Below, one piece after another: positions 49,222 to 58,197 of a stretch of 64,000 nucleotides of DNA. Position 1 is the first letter of the stretch; each line of letters starts with the position of its first letter. Source of the DNA: Bacillota bacterium (GTDB lineage: Bacteria; Bacillota; Negativicutes; Sporomusales; Sporomusaceae). Where the stretch lies: positions 1 through 64,000 of the forward strand of contig JAGGAB010000042.1 of NCBI GenBank assembly GCA_017889705.1, written 5' to 3'. The position numbers were made by a program, and so were the translations under genes. Below the pieces are notes generated by a model. The model did not search any database. It worked only from the letters and a program-made list of their open reading frames with translations, and was not told the origin of the DNA.

Positions 49222-50397
49222 ATGCAAAAAATCGCCATTTTACACTTAGAACCAAACATGGTGGTTGCCCGCAATATCTATAGCACAGAAGGCGTATTGC
49301 TATTAAGTGCCGATACTGTGCTAAACACATTACAAATTGAACGTTTACAGCAATTTGATCTGCCTAGTATTTATATAAAAAATCCCTTTACCGCTACTGT
49401 TGCCAATAGTGATCTTATTGACACTATTCCCGAAGTAGTCCGCGAAGAAACACGGGTACAGGCCGTACAGATTGTAAATGCGTCTTTCCAAAAACTTGCT
49501 CTTACTCAGAAATTGGATACCGAACCCTTCAAAGCAATTGCCGATTTTATTTTAGACGAAGTAATCAAAAATCGTGGCGCCATGATCCATCTTACCGATA
49601 TCCGGACCCGCGACGGCTACACCTTTGGTCATTCGGTTAATGTCTGCGTTCTGGCTACCTTTACCGGTATTCAGCTAGGCTATGATACAACTCAGCTCAA
49701 AGAACTGGCCTTGGGTGCTTTACTCCATGATACCGGCAAAATGCTCGTCCCCAAAGAAATTCTAACCAAACCAGGCCCGTTGACAGAGCAAGAATGCACA
49801 ATCATGCAACAGCATGCGGATTTGGGTTTTGAGCTTCTCCGCAAGCAAGGGGATATTCCCCTCCTATCAGCTCATATTGCTTATCAGCATCATGAAAGAT
49901 TTGACGGTACCGGCTATGCCCGGGGCTTAAGCGGTGCGGATATTCACGAGTATGCCCGTATTGTGTCTATTGCTGATGTCTATGATGCCTTAACGTCAGA
50001 TCGCCCTTACAAAGAAGGCTGTTTACCGCATGAAGCTTACGAGATTATGATGTCTCTGGCAAATACTCATTTTGATCCTGATATTCTGAAAGAGTTTCTA
50101 AATCAGATTGCCCTGTATCCGCTTGGCAGCATTGTCCAGCTTAATACCGGCGAAATTGCACTTGTAACCCAAGTAACTCCCGGACTGCAAACCCGCCCCT
50201 CCTTAAAAATCTTGATTGATGCCTATAACCGCCGTCTGAATAATGGCCCGGAAATTGCTCTGACACAACACCTGACAACCTTTATTTCTAAGGTATTTAC
50301 GTCTACAGAAGTGCTATCCCTTGATACCTCTTCAAAACCACACCCAAACCGGCAGCACCCTAATAACATTTCCCAGAATTTTGACCCCAGACTGTAA
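49222..50397 (+). CDS. HD-GYP domain protein (probable c-di-GMP phosphodiesterase)
   Basis: One of only two clear plus-strand genes. 391 residues: a short N-terminal beta domain (1-60, VVARNIYSTEGVLLLSADTV) and an HD-GYP domain (about 115-300) with FGHSVNVCVLATFTGIQLGY, the metal-binding ALLHDTGKMLVPKEILTKPG, HHERFDGTGYARGLSGADIH and IVSIADVYDALTSDRPYKEG. HD-GYP enzymes degrade cyclic di-GMP. The signature GYP is GYA here. AGGAGG precedes the ATG. It is cytosolic, and diverges from the nitrilase-family gene. Confidence 0.94.
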   Translation: MQKIAILHLEPNMVVARNIYSTEGVLLLSADTVLNTLQIERLQQFDLPSIYIKNPFTATVANSDLIDTIPEVVREETRVQAVQIVNASFQKLALTQKLDTEPFKAIADFILDEVIKNRGAMIHLTDIRTRDGYTFGHSVNVCVLATFTGIQLGYDTTQLKELALGALLHDTGKMLVPKEILTKPGPLTEQECTIMQQHADLGFELLRKQGDIPLLSAHIAYQHHERFDGTGYARGLSGADIHEYARIVSIADVYDALTSDRPYKEGCLPHEAYEIMMSLANTHFDPDILKEFLNQIALYPLGSIVQLNTGEIALVTQVTPGLQTRPSLKILIDAYNRRLNNGPEIALTQHLTTFISKVFTSTEVLSLDTSSKPHPNRQHPNNISQNFDPRL

Positions 50398-50498
50398 GGC
50401 GGTGTTAAAACTCCGACCCAATCAAGTCTCCAGGTATATTAATTATATACTATTTTCCACCAACAGAAAACTGCGGCCAACCGGCACAGAAATTATAA

Positions 50499-50555
50499 GC
50501 ACAATAAACAATAAAACTCAGCGGCATTCGCCCTGAGTTTTATTGTTTATTGTGC
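50499..50555. terminator. Bidirectional terminator between convergent genes
   Basis: A perfect 23-bp inverted repeat (arms 50499-50521 and 50533-50555, loop CGGCATTCGCC-like, 11 bases). It separates the plus-strand HD-GYP gene and the minus-strand membrane protein gene and includes the latter's stop codon. A-T-rich outer arms supply T-runs both ways. Confidence 0.88.
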
Positions 50556-51449
50556 AATATTCACATCAGTCAATGTGGCAGCAAGTTTGAGCAATTCTTC
50601 CCGGCTGAGCGCACCTTCCAGCGTAACTTCCTTATCGCCAACAGTAACCGTTACTTTATTACGGTCAGGTGCCTTAATTTTCATATCGACCGTTTCCTTA
50701 ACAACTGCCCTTTTTGCTTGAATTCCAGGTAGAGTTGGTTCTGTTGACTGCAAAACCTCGGCCCGTTTAGGTGCCTGTGTAAGAATAATTTCATCAGGAG
50801 CACCTTTGCGATAGATCTGGCGAATGATGTTACTGACAGAATCTATGGTGACACTGTCGGCTTTGCGGTCAGCCAGGGCCAGCATGGTTTCTGTCTTGGC
50901 CGGAGTCGTCGGCGTAGGCAGCCCTAAAGCCACACTGGGCTGTGGCTCACCAGGAAGTGTTTCGTCTTGCATTACTACCTTGGCATCAACGACCGGAGCA
51001 GGTTTTTCCGCCGGTGCCGCTGACGGTTCTGTCAGGTTCGGCGGCGCAGGTGCAATGGCTGCCGGCTGTGGCGGTTCGACAGTTGGTGACGGCACCGGTT
51101 GCGGCTGCTTAGCCAGCTGTAGTTCTTGTGTTGTTGGCGGCATAATATATAAGAAGGCAGCTACCGCGGCGGCTGCCGCCACACCGGTACAACCGGCCCA
51201 TACCCGCTGCAGCCTTTTCTTGCGTTTTTCCCTGGCAATAGCTTGAGCACTCTCTTCCACAATATGTTGTAACACGGCCGGCGGCGGCGCAAGCGGCGCT
51301 GCTGTCTTAATCAGGCTGACAGTCGACAACAGCTCGGCAAATTCCTCGTCCTCCTGGGAGTCATCAAACGGCAGGCCTTGATTAAGGCTGTCAATCGCTG
51401 CCGATAAAAGTTCTGCTTGTCTTTTTTCCTTATTCTCAGTATCAGGCAC
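50547..51449 (-). CDS. Membrane protein, probable anti-sigma partner of the upstream ECF sigma factor
   Basis: 300 residues: an acidic cytoplasmic N-terminus (about 1-80), one membrane helix (near 86-105), a Pro/Ala-rich linker, and an extracytoplasmic C-terminal domain ending VTVTVGDKEVTLEGALSREE-LLKLAATL, a beta-strand plus helix reminiscent of DUF4367. I see no zinc-finger (H-x-x-x-C-x-x-C). The start is set at the GTG 51449, eight bases after GGAGG; it overlaps the sigma stop by eight bases (translational coupling), so it is most likely the anti-sigma factor. Confidence 0.8.
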   Translation of the reverse strand: MPDTENKEKRQAELLSAAIDSLNQGLPFDDSQEDEEFAELLSTVSLIKTAAPLAPPPAVLQHIVEESAQAIAREKRKKRLQRVWAGCTGVAAAAAVAAFLYIMPPTTQELQLAKQPQPVPSPTVEPPQPAAIAPAPPNLTEPSAAPAEKPAPVVDAKVVMQDETLPGEPQPSVALGLPTPTTPAKTETMLALADRKADSVTIDSVSNIIRQIYRKGAPDEIILTQAPKRAEVLQSTEPTLPGIQAKRAVVKETVDMKIKAPDRNKVTVTVGDKEVTLEGALSREELLKLAATLTDVNIAQ

Positions 51450-52020
51450 CGACTTCACCTCCTCCGCCCAGGCCATTTTCCGCAAATAAATCCTTAAGTT
51501 TTTTAAGCGCGCGCTGCTGCAGCATTTTTATAGCTGCGGCACTTTTGCCCATAATTCTGGCAACATCAGCTACCGCTACTCCCTGAATAATCCTAAGTTC
51601 AATCACCTGCCGCTGTTCTTCCGGCAAAAGCGTGAGCATTCTCGCCACTTCCTGGCGTTGCTCACTGTTTACGGCAGCTTCGTCCGGACGAGTGCCGGTA
51701 TCAATGATCGGATCTTGGTATTGCGCAATGTCAAATACCTGGGGAGTACGCCCCTTTTTCCGGTAATAATCGGTAATAAGGTTAAGCGCAATCCGCGCCA
51801 AATAAGTTTTGAAAGTAGCGTTGGTTTCCTGATACCGCGGCAGTGCGGCCAGCGCCCGTAAGAACGTGTCTTGCGCAAGCTCCTGGGCGTCATCCTGGTT
51901 ACCGGTTTTGGCTAAAGCCAAACGGTAGATAAATGGCCAGTAGGTGGTAACCAGCTCATTTAAAGCTGCCTTTTCACCTTCCCGCGCTTTGGCAATCATG
52001 CGATTTTCTGCCTCTGTCAA
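51442..52020 (-). CDS. ECF-type sigma factor
   Basis: 192 residues. Region 2 (about 20-90): LVTTYWPFIYRLALAKTGNQ, DDAQELAQDTFLRALAALP, FKTYLARIALNLITDYYRKK. Region 4 (about 125-180): LLPEEQRQVIELRIIQGVAV and the helix-turn-helix VADVARIMGKSAAAIKMLQQ. Typical for an extracytoplasmic-function sigma factor. TTG start at 52020 with GGTGA six bases upstream. Coupled to the following membrane protein; no target promoters are visible. Confidence 0.93.
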   Translation of the reverse strand: MTEAENRMIAKAREGEKAALNELVTTYWPFIYRLALAKTGNQDDAQELAQDTFLRALAALPRYQETNATFKTYLARIALNLITDYYRKKGRTPQVFDIAQYQDPIIDTGTRPDEAAVNSEQRQEVARMLTLLPEEQRQVIELRIIQGVAVADVARIMGKSAAAIKMLQQRALKKLKDLFAENGLGGGGEVGA

Positions 52021-52149
52021 GCAATGTCACCACGCTTTTCTTTCACTGTATTAAACGTAATCTATATGCCATAAGTAACGGTGTTTTCCCGCTATAGTTT
52101 CTTCCAAATAACGCTAAAAATACGTTTGCCGGCACAATCCTCGGTTGCC

Positions 52150-54072
52150 TTACTTCACCAGAATATCCCCGAGGGTAAGCGGCAGTTGTTTTAGCTGCTC
52201 TTTTACTTCCTCAATTCCCCGGGTAAAGCCGACAGCGGCATCTTCTTCGGTAAAGCGCACTTTGACATCAAGGTTATTTTCATCATATAGGCGGAATGCC
52301 ACATCGACAACACCGATATTTTCAGTCTCCAAACAAATCCTGAGCCACGTCTCGGTCACCTTCTGCCCTGGATTCTTTTTGTCTTCCTGTTCTTGATAAT
52401 ATATATGAATATAAGCCGGATAAGCAGTCTGCCCGTCGCCAAAATATAAAGGCATTGCCATTGTCAGCACTTTTTGAGCTTCCTGGCGCTCGGCTGTTAC
52501 ACCACTGGGTTTACCTATTGTATCAGCCAGCTCCTGCACCACTTTTATAGCTGCTTTAAGTTCTTCCGGGCTTTTTTCCTGCAGCATTTCAGCCATTTCA
52601 GCCAAAGCCTGCTGTCTAAGCACTGCGGCCTGGGTATTCTTAGGTTGCTGCGCAGCGAGCATGTCTGCCGCCTGATCCATAAACTTAGCAAATTCAGTGA
52701 TCTTTTCCAGCGGCGATTTGCGGGATTTATTTAGTGACGACACTAGCTCTGCTAGTGCTGCCGATACTTGCGGCAGTTGCTGCCCGTTTTGCAGCACTCC
52801 GGTCACGCTTACCGACTTCCCGGTTACCGCTGTTTGTTGTACCACACCCGAAGGATTGGTCGTTGCCGCAGGTGTCTGCACAACTATCGGCGCCTGGGTG
52901 GCCGCTTGTGTCTGATTTGCCGGATTATTGGCTTGCTGGTTTTGAGAAGCCTGCAAATTTGCGGCTGTCTGCTGCAGATTTTTCAGTGTCTGTGCAGTAG
53001 GCATAGTTGCGTCATCCTGCTCCAATAAGTTTAACACAAATTCCTGCATCTCAGGCGGAAGATTTTGCAGGCTTTGCGCCAAACGCTGCGTCACCGCCGC
53101 ATTGTTAGTGGTTGCAGCAGGATTTGCCGTCACATTCTGCTGCTTACCGGCTGCCGTTTGCGCAGCATCAGCCGGCGTACCTGTTGTGCCGCTCAGCATT
53201 TGGTCAGCCTGTTCGGCTACAGCAGCCTGCATGATTTTTACAGCTGCCGTTGTTTCCGGTGTCTGGTTCGCCTGCGGCAAAGCAGTTGCTCCCGCAGGCA
53301 TGTCAGGCTGCGTATTGCCTGTAGTATTTGCGCGCGGCAAGTTTGCCGCCGTATCCTGCGGTTTCTGCAGTTTATCCCCAGCCGGTAAAGAAGCAGCCAG
53401 CTCCTTCAGCACTTTTGCCACTGCCGTCAAATCTTCTGGCGTTTCTCCCTGCCATACAGCGGCACTCTCTGACAATAGCTGCTTGCCGGCAGCTGTACGG
53501 GCCGGCAGTTGCACTAGTTGAGCTTCCTGATTGGACAAGCCGGCAGCTGTTTCCATAAGGTCAACCAGCATTGTCAGGTTTTCGCTTACTGTCCGTGGCG
53601 ATTTTAAGAGCGCGACCAGTCCTTCAGTCAAAGCAGTCTGGGCGGACTGGTTCTGGTTTAAAACCTGCCGGACGAGCTCCCTGATCTCTGGCGGCAGGCT
53701 TTTCATAAGAGCTGTTCGGCTGGCAATCGTCCGAGCAAGCTCTGTAATCTCACTTGAAATATTACCTTCCAGCGCTACGGAGAAAGCTTTCGAGGAATTA
53801 ACCTCCTTGCTTGTCCCTCCTTGCTGCACCTGAGCGGCATCTGCCGGTTGTCCGGTCTGCACCGCTTCCGATTTGGGCGCCGCCGCAGTCTGTTCTGTCC
53901 CATTAATTGTGGTAATAACAGCCATTGTATTGGCGGCATTCGCAATATCGGCAGCTGCTGCAGCATTAGCGGCAGTGGTTGCAGCAGCTGCCGGCGCCCC
54001 GACACTCCCGGCTGCAGGAGCAGTGTTAACTACATTCGGCGTACCAGCCGTAGTAATTGGATTAATGGTCAT
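52150..54072 (-). CDS. Large Ala/Gln-rich protein, possibly FliK-like (flagellar hook-length control)
   Basis: 640 residues of which the first 450 are low-complexity (Ala, Thr, Gln, Asn). The C-terminal 110 residues are ordered: YPAYIHIYYQEQEDKKNPG, TWLRICLETENIGVVDVAFR, LYDENNLDVKVRFTEEDAAV. An L-R-x-x-L-E-T-E-N-x-G-x-V-x-V pattern is reminiscent of the FliK C-terminal domain, and disordered Gln-rich N-termini are usual in FliK, but no flagellar gene is nearby. GGAAGGTGAG precedes the ATG. The 128-bp space to the sigma gene is empty. The FliK call is tentative. Confidence 0.75.
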   Translation of the reverse strand: MTINPITTAGTPNVVNTAPAAGSVGAPAAAATTAANAAAAADIANAANTMAVITTINGTEQTAAAPKSEAVQTGQPADAAQVQQGGTSKEVNSSKAFSVALEGNISSEITELARTIASRTALMKSLPPEIRELVRQVLNQNQSAQTALTEGLVALLKSPRTVSENLTMLVDLMETAAGLSNQEAQLVQLPARTAAGKQLLSESAAVWQGETPEDLTAVAKVLKELAASLPAGDKLQKPQDTAANLPRANTTGNTQPDMPAGATALPQANQTPETTAAVKIMQAAVAEQADQMLSGTTGTPADAAQTAAGKQQNVTANPAATTNNAAVTQRLAQSLQNLPPEMQEFVLNLLEQDDATMPTAQTLKNLQQTAANLQASQNQQANNPANQTQAATQAPIVVQTPAATTNPSGVVQQTAVTGKSVSVTGVLQNGQQLPQVSAALAELVSSLNKSRKSPLEKITEFAKFMDQAADMLAAQQPKNTQAAVLRQQALAEMAEMLQEKSPEELKAAIKVVQELADTIGKPSGVTAERQEAQKVLTMAMPLYFGDGQTAYPAYIHIYYQEQEDKKNPGQKVTETWLRICLETENIGVVDVAFRLYDENNLDVKVRFTEEDAAVGFTRGIEEVKEQLKQLPLTLGDILVK

Positions 54073-54242
54073 AGTTCTCTCACCTTCCTATGCCTCATAT
54101 CCCCGCTTATTACTTGCGGAAGAATATATCTTTTCCCAAACTTCTTACCTCTGTTATCGGGTTTTTTAATTAAATTCTTAACATAACACACAAGTCGGCA
54201 TCATTACATAAACTATAGTAAAACCATAAAGGAGGCTGCTAC

Positions 54243-54533
54243 ATGCCACGTTTTCGCAAATTGCTCTCCGGCCGCGGCACAAGACCGGCGCCGGTATTTC
54301 AGCTTATCCCCCGCCAGCCGCTTACTGCCGGCTACTTTCTGCTACAGGTTGAACCTGCCATTCGCAGCGCAATAGCCGAGTTAACTGACAGCAATGTACG
54401 CCATGTTCTGACTGAATTAGCATTAACTACCTATTTGATGGGCATGGGATTTGATTATACCACAGCCAAATGTATTGTTGAATGCTGGGAAAGAGATGAT
54501 ATTCTGCTGTCACAGGGAATTTTGACAGAGTAA
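54243..54533 (+). CDS. Small protein of unknown function (96 aa)
   Basis: I do not recognise it. The ATG has AAAGGAGG seven bases upstream. The N-terminus is basic (MPRFRKLLSGRGTRPAP), followed by a helical part with AIAELTDSNVRHVLTELALT and YLMGMGFDYTTAKCIVECWE. No signal peptide or clear membrane segment. It diverges from the FliK-like gene and is followed by a terminator. Confidence 0.75.
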   Translation: MPRFRKLLSGRGTRPAPVFQLIPRQPLTAGYFLLQVEPAIRSAIAELTDSNVRHVLTELALTTYLMGMGFDYTTAKCIVECWERDDILLSQGILTE

Positions 54534-54539
54534 CGAGAG

Positions 54540-54601
54540 ATTGCCACGCCAACACATGAACGACGAATGATTTCGTCTGCATTCATGCTAAGCGTGGCAA
54601 T
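54540..54601. terminator. Long bidirectional hairpin between convergent genes
   Basis: Outer arms ATTGCCACGC / GCGTGGCAAT (10 bp) with further pairing inside (CATGAA / TTCATG and GACGAA / TTCGTC). It lies between the 96-aa gene and the M16 peptidase gene, with TTTATTTAAT on the plus side. Confidence 0.75.
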
Positions 54602-54615
54602 TTATTTAATATCTA

Positions 54616-57549
54616 TCAATCGATTACAGTTACCAACTCGCCAAATAGCTCTTGATTGGCTTTAATTATCTGCTCGCCGCCCAGCACGCACAGACAATTG
54701 GTTTTCATGACAGACTCCACAAGCTGCGCCAGCTTTTTGATATCCGGCTGCTTGGCTGCTAGTATTTCATCACGTTCCTGTTGCAAATCTTGCTGGGTGA
54801 TATTACGGATATAGGCGGCATCTGCCCGCTCGCCCTTCATTTGCGGCGTCAGTGGTGTATCCAGGCTGCTCATGGTTCCAATAATGTATTTAGTCATTTC
54901 GCGCTGACTGACGTTTTCTACGGTAAAGTTATTGAGATAATTCACAGTCTCATCATATACTTTCAGCGTTTCCGCCAGATTGGGGTCACGATATGAGCCA
55001 AACACGACATTGCCGCTGCGGTCAAACTGGGCAAAGGCACCATAGGCTCCGCCCTGCACTCTGATCTTATTCCAGAGATAGTCATAGCGTAAGATAGTTT
55101 CCAGTACCTTCATGCTGCCATGATAACCAAAGCCTAACCGGCAGAAATTAGCCCCTTTAGCAACATATTGCACTTTTCCTGATGTCAGCAGCCCTTCATT
55201 GCGAGCCTTGGCATCAAAGCCATAAGTAACCGGTTCATACTGTTTTGTTCCCAGTTTTTCAATAAGTACCGGCAAATGTTGGGCAAAAGCTTGATAGTCG
55301 TCAGCTTCGCAGGTAATACCAACCAACAGATTATGGCGGTTAAAAATGATTTGCGCCACTCTTGCCAGCGATTGTCCAATCTCATCAATCTTTTTATCCA
55401 AGTCTTGTTCAAGTGCCGCAATGAATTTGTAAAAGGTAAGCTGACCTACTTCATTAAATTTGGCAACAGGTGAAATATAAGATAACAACCTGCTGGCCAC
55501 AACCTGCTGACCACGACGGAATAGTGCAGTATCCCAGGCTGCTTTATTTTCCCTGATTAGCTCTTTGAGGCGACCGGCGTCGCTAAACAAACTGTTGCCG
55601 GCAATTTCGCCCAACAGCCCAAACATTTCCGGCAGTTTACCCACAAGTGCCTTAGCCTTAATTCTAAACATCGGCGTATATTTATAATCATTTCCGTTGT
55701 CTGAATATGCAAACACATCATAGCTGAAGCCACCGGTATGAATATTAATCTCCTTTGCCAGTTCGGCATACGGAAATGCTTTGGTATCAACTTTACCCAG
55801 AATGTCAGCCAGTAAAAACAAATACGGCAGATCGGCTTCGGCAACGGCGCCTGTATTAAATTGCAGGGTAAGATAAGCAATCTTATTGGTAAATAAAGGA
55901 TGCAGTAGTACCGGTATAGCTTGTTCCTCGCGATACTCATTAACCAGTTCTTCGGCTTTAGGATCAATATCCTTCAGTTCCACCAACGGAATAAGCTCCA
56001 ATTTTTTGGGGTCATCAGGCGTTTCCTGACGCTGCTTTAACAATTGGGTCTGTTTAACAAGCTCAGCTAACTCTGCTTTACTGAGACTTGCCTTATATTC
56101 AGCTAGTTTGGCTTTGGTCTCGTCAGACTTAACTGCGCCGATTTGCCCATTAGGTTGCAGAGCAACCAATGCCTGATGGGTATTAGTCAGCAGGTATGTT
56201 TTTATCAGCTTTTCAAAATACCCTTGTTTAAATTCGCGTTTTATTTTAGCCAACGCCGGTTCATAGGCCAAATGGATAAGCGGGTCTTCATCATAAAGCC
56301 AGCTGTCCAGGCATTTTATGTTATAGACCAGCCCCTTAGGACGGTTGCCATAGTTAGCTTCTCTCAGATGGAATTCAAAAATATTTACCGAGGACTCTAC
56401 TAATTTTTGATCAAGTCCGTTAGTTGCTAGCTCCTCTAACGTTTTATAAAGCGTGTCTTTAAAGAGCTCAACCTGGTCTGGATTAGCACCACCAACACCA
56501 AAGGTCATCGTCGGCTGAATAATGCTTTTGCTGTAACTGCCAAACACTTCTTTGCCCAGTCCGGCATCCAAAAGCGCTTTTTTTAGAGGCGCAGCCGGCG
56601 TTTCCAAGAGAATGTGTTCCAGCATCATCAGGCCTAGATAGCTTTCAGGGTCAGTTGCGTTGCCAGTAACAATATTAAGGGTGATGAAGGTTTTGTCTTT
56701 TGTTGATTCTTCTGGCGATATCGGATAATCCACTACTTTTGTCACCATTTCCTTAAATGGTGCCTGCAGTTTGATCTCAGAATCAACCGCGATTTTGGTG
56801 AAGTCTTTGAGATAGGCGTCATGCAAAAATTTTAAATTATCCTCTAAATCCATATTCCCATACAAGAAAATATAGCTATTAGACGGATGATAATATTTTT
56901 TATGAAAAGCGACAAATTGCTCCTGGGTTAGGTCCGGGATATACTCAGGATCGCCGCCTGACTCAACACCATAGGTAGTATCAGGGAACAAGCCGGCATA
57001 AATCTGATGTTCCAAAATAGCATCAGGGGAAGAAAATACCCCTTTCATCTCATTATAAACTACGCCTTTATAGGTAAGCTCAGCAGCTTCGTCAGGCAGC
57101 TCGTAGTGCCAGCCCTCCTGCATCAAAATCTCCGGTGTTTCCAGCATCAACGGGTAAAATACAGCATCCAGATATACATCCATCAAATTGCGGAAATCCT
57201 TGTCATTACGACTGGCAACCGGATACATAGTCTTATCCGGAAAAGTCATGGCATTTAAAAACGTGTTGAGCGAACCTTTCACCAGTTCTACAAACGGCTC
57301 TTTTATCGGAAACTTGCGCGACCCGCATAACACCGAATGCTCAACAATATGTGGCACACCGGTTGAATCTTCCGGGGGGGTGCGAAAAGTAACGGAAAAT
57401 ACCTTATTATCATCTTCATTTCCCAAATGCAATAACCGTGCACCACTTTGCTCATGCACAAACAATTTGGCATCAGACTTAATTTCAGTTACATGTTTGG
57501 CGTCAAGCAGTTTAAAGCCATGATAGCTTTTACCAATATCAAAGGACAT
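54616..57549 (-). CDS. M16C insulinase-family metallopeptidase (presequence protease type)
   Basis: 977 residues, the single-chain M16C size. The inverted zinc motif H-x-x-E-H is in GVPHIVEHSVLCGSRKFPIK, with the distal zinc Glu expected in LTYKGVVYNEMKGVFSSPDA. The middle M16C-associated region (about 450-720) and the C-terminal domain are present. Cytosolic or periplasmic location is not obvious, as there is no signal peptide. Related enzymes degrade peptides freed by other proteases. GAGGTAAC precedes the ATG. Single-gene unit. Confidence 0.94.
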   Translation of the reverse strand: MSFDIGKSYHGFKLLDAKHVTEIKSDAKLFVHEQSGARLLHLGNEDDNKVFSVTFRTPPEDSTGVPHIVEHSVLCGSRKFPIKEPFVELVKGSLNTFLNAMTFPDKTMYPVASRNDKDFRNLMDVYLDAVFYPLMLETPEILMQEGWHYELPDEAAELTYKGVVYNEMKGVFSSPDAILEHQIYAGLFPDTTYGVESGGDPEYIPDLTQEQFVAFHKKYYHPSNSYIFLYGNMDLEDNLKFLHDAYLKDFTKIAVDSEIKLQAPFKEMVTKVVDYPISPEESTKDKTFITLNIVTGNATDPESYLGLMMLEHILLETPAAPLKKALLDAGLGKEVFGSYSKSIIQPTMTFGVGGANPDQVELFKDTLYKTLEELATNGLDQKLVESSVNIFEFHLREANYGNRPKGLVYNIKCLDSWLYDEDPLIHLAYEPALAKIKREFKQGYFEKLIKTYLLTNTHQALVALQPNGQIGAVKSDETKAKLAEYKASLSKAELAELVKQTQLLKQRQETPDDPKKLELIPLVELKDIDPKAEELVNEYREEQAIPVLLHPLFTNKIAYLTLQFNTGAVAEADLPYLFLLADILGKVDTKAFPYAELAKEINIHTGGFSYDVFAYSDNGNDYKYTPMFRIKAKALVGKLPEMFGLLGEIAGNSLFSDAGRLKELIRENKAAWDTALFRRGQQVVASRLLSYISPVAKFNEVGQLTFYKFIAALEQDLDKKIDEIGQSLARVAQIIFNRHNLLVGITCEADDYQAFAQHLPVLIEKLGTKQYEPVTYGFDAKARNEGLLTSGKVQYVAKGANFCRLGFGYHGSMKVLETILRYDYLWNKIRVQGGAYGAFAQFDRSGNVVFGSYRDPNLAETLKVYDETVNYLNNFTVENVSQREMTKYIIGTMSSLDTPLTPQMKGERADAAYIRNITQQDLQQERDEILAAKQPDIKKLAQLVESVMKTNCLCVLGGEQIIKANQELFGELVTVID

Positions 57550-57741
57550 ACTGTTACCTCGCTTTTACTGTTTTGTTTAAATATCTTATGAGTGGCCATG
57601 CTAAGAAGTTAATTATTTTGTTTTCGGCAATCTGGAACAGTTTTCCTCCCAGAAAAACAGAGTATCGTACTAAATAGCTTTTCCTGGTTAGTTGATAATT
57701 AATTATCGTTGCCGCAAATCTATTGCGCAGCACAGCAATAT

Positions 57742-57767
57742 AAAAGACTCCGCAAATTGCAGAGTCC
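57742..57767 (-). terminator. Terminator after the VOC-family gene
   Basis: GACTC-tgcaatttgcg-GAGTC hairpin followed on the minus strand by TTTTATATTG, 23 bp beyond the stop of the VOC protein gene. Confidence 0.7.
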
Positions 57768-57789
57768 GTTTACTGTGAATTAGCGAATA

Positions 57790-58197
57790 TTACTTTTTAA
57801 ACGAATCATAAACCGCCTTGTACTCGCTGGTTGGCGGAATGGATTTATAGATATAAATATGGACCCCGCTGGGGTCATTGACGACAAAGCTGCGCTCGCC
57901 CCAGGGTTTATCCACTAACTCCTGGCAAATTGTTAAGCCTGCTTCTTTGAGCCGTTGGTGCTCGGCATCCACGTCTTCGACTTCAAAGGAAATAATAATG
58001 CCTGTTCCGTGGAAAAAATCGCCTGAATCGCGCTGCGGCTTGGTAAAGCTGACTCCGACAGAAAGATCAGGTGCAAGCAGTTCAATATACCAGTCACTTT
58101 CATAGACAAGTTCAAAATTAAAATGCTGCATATAAAATTCTTTGGATTCGATTAGCTTATCTGTACTAATCGTGGTATCGACACGTGTTATTTTCAT
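57790..58197 (-). CDS. VOC (glyoxalase/bleomycin-resistance) family protein
   Basis: 135 residues with the two beta-alpha-beta-beta-beta units of the vicinal-oxygen-chelate fold: LIESKEFYMQHFNFELVYES, and FEVEDVDAEHQRLKEAGLTI then FVVNDPSGVHIYIYKSI. The usual C-terminal metal-ligand Glu is replaced by His/Ile context (GVHIYIYK), so metal-dependent activity is uncertain. ATG at 58197 shares one base with the stop of the PHP gene (TAATG). Function not deducible. Confidence 0.85.
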   Translation of the reverse strand: MKITRVDTTISTDKLIESKEFYMQHFNFELVYESDWYIELLAPDLSVGVSFTKPQRDSGDFFHGTGIIISFEVEDVDAEHQRLKEAGLTICQELVDKPWGERSFVVNDPSGVHIYIYKSIPPTSEYKAVYDSFKK

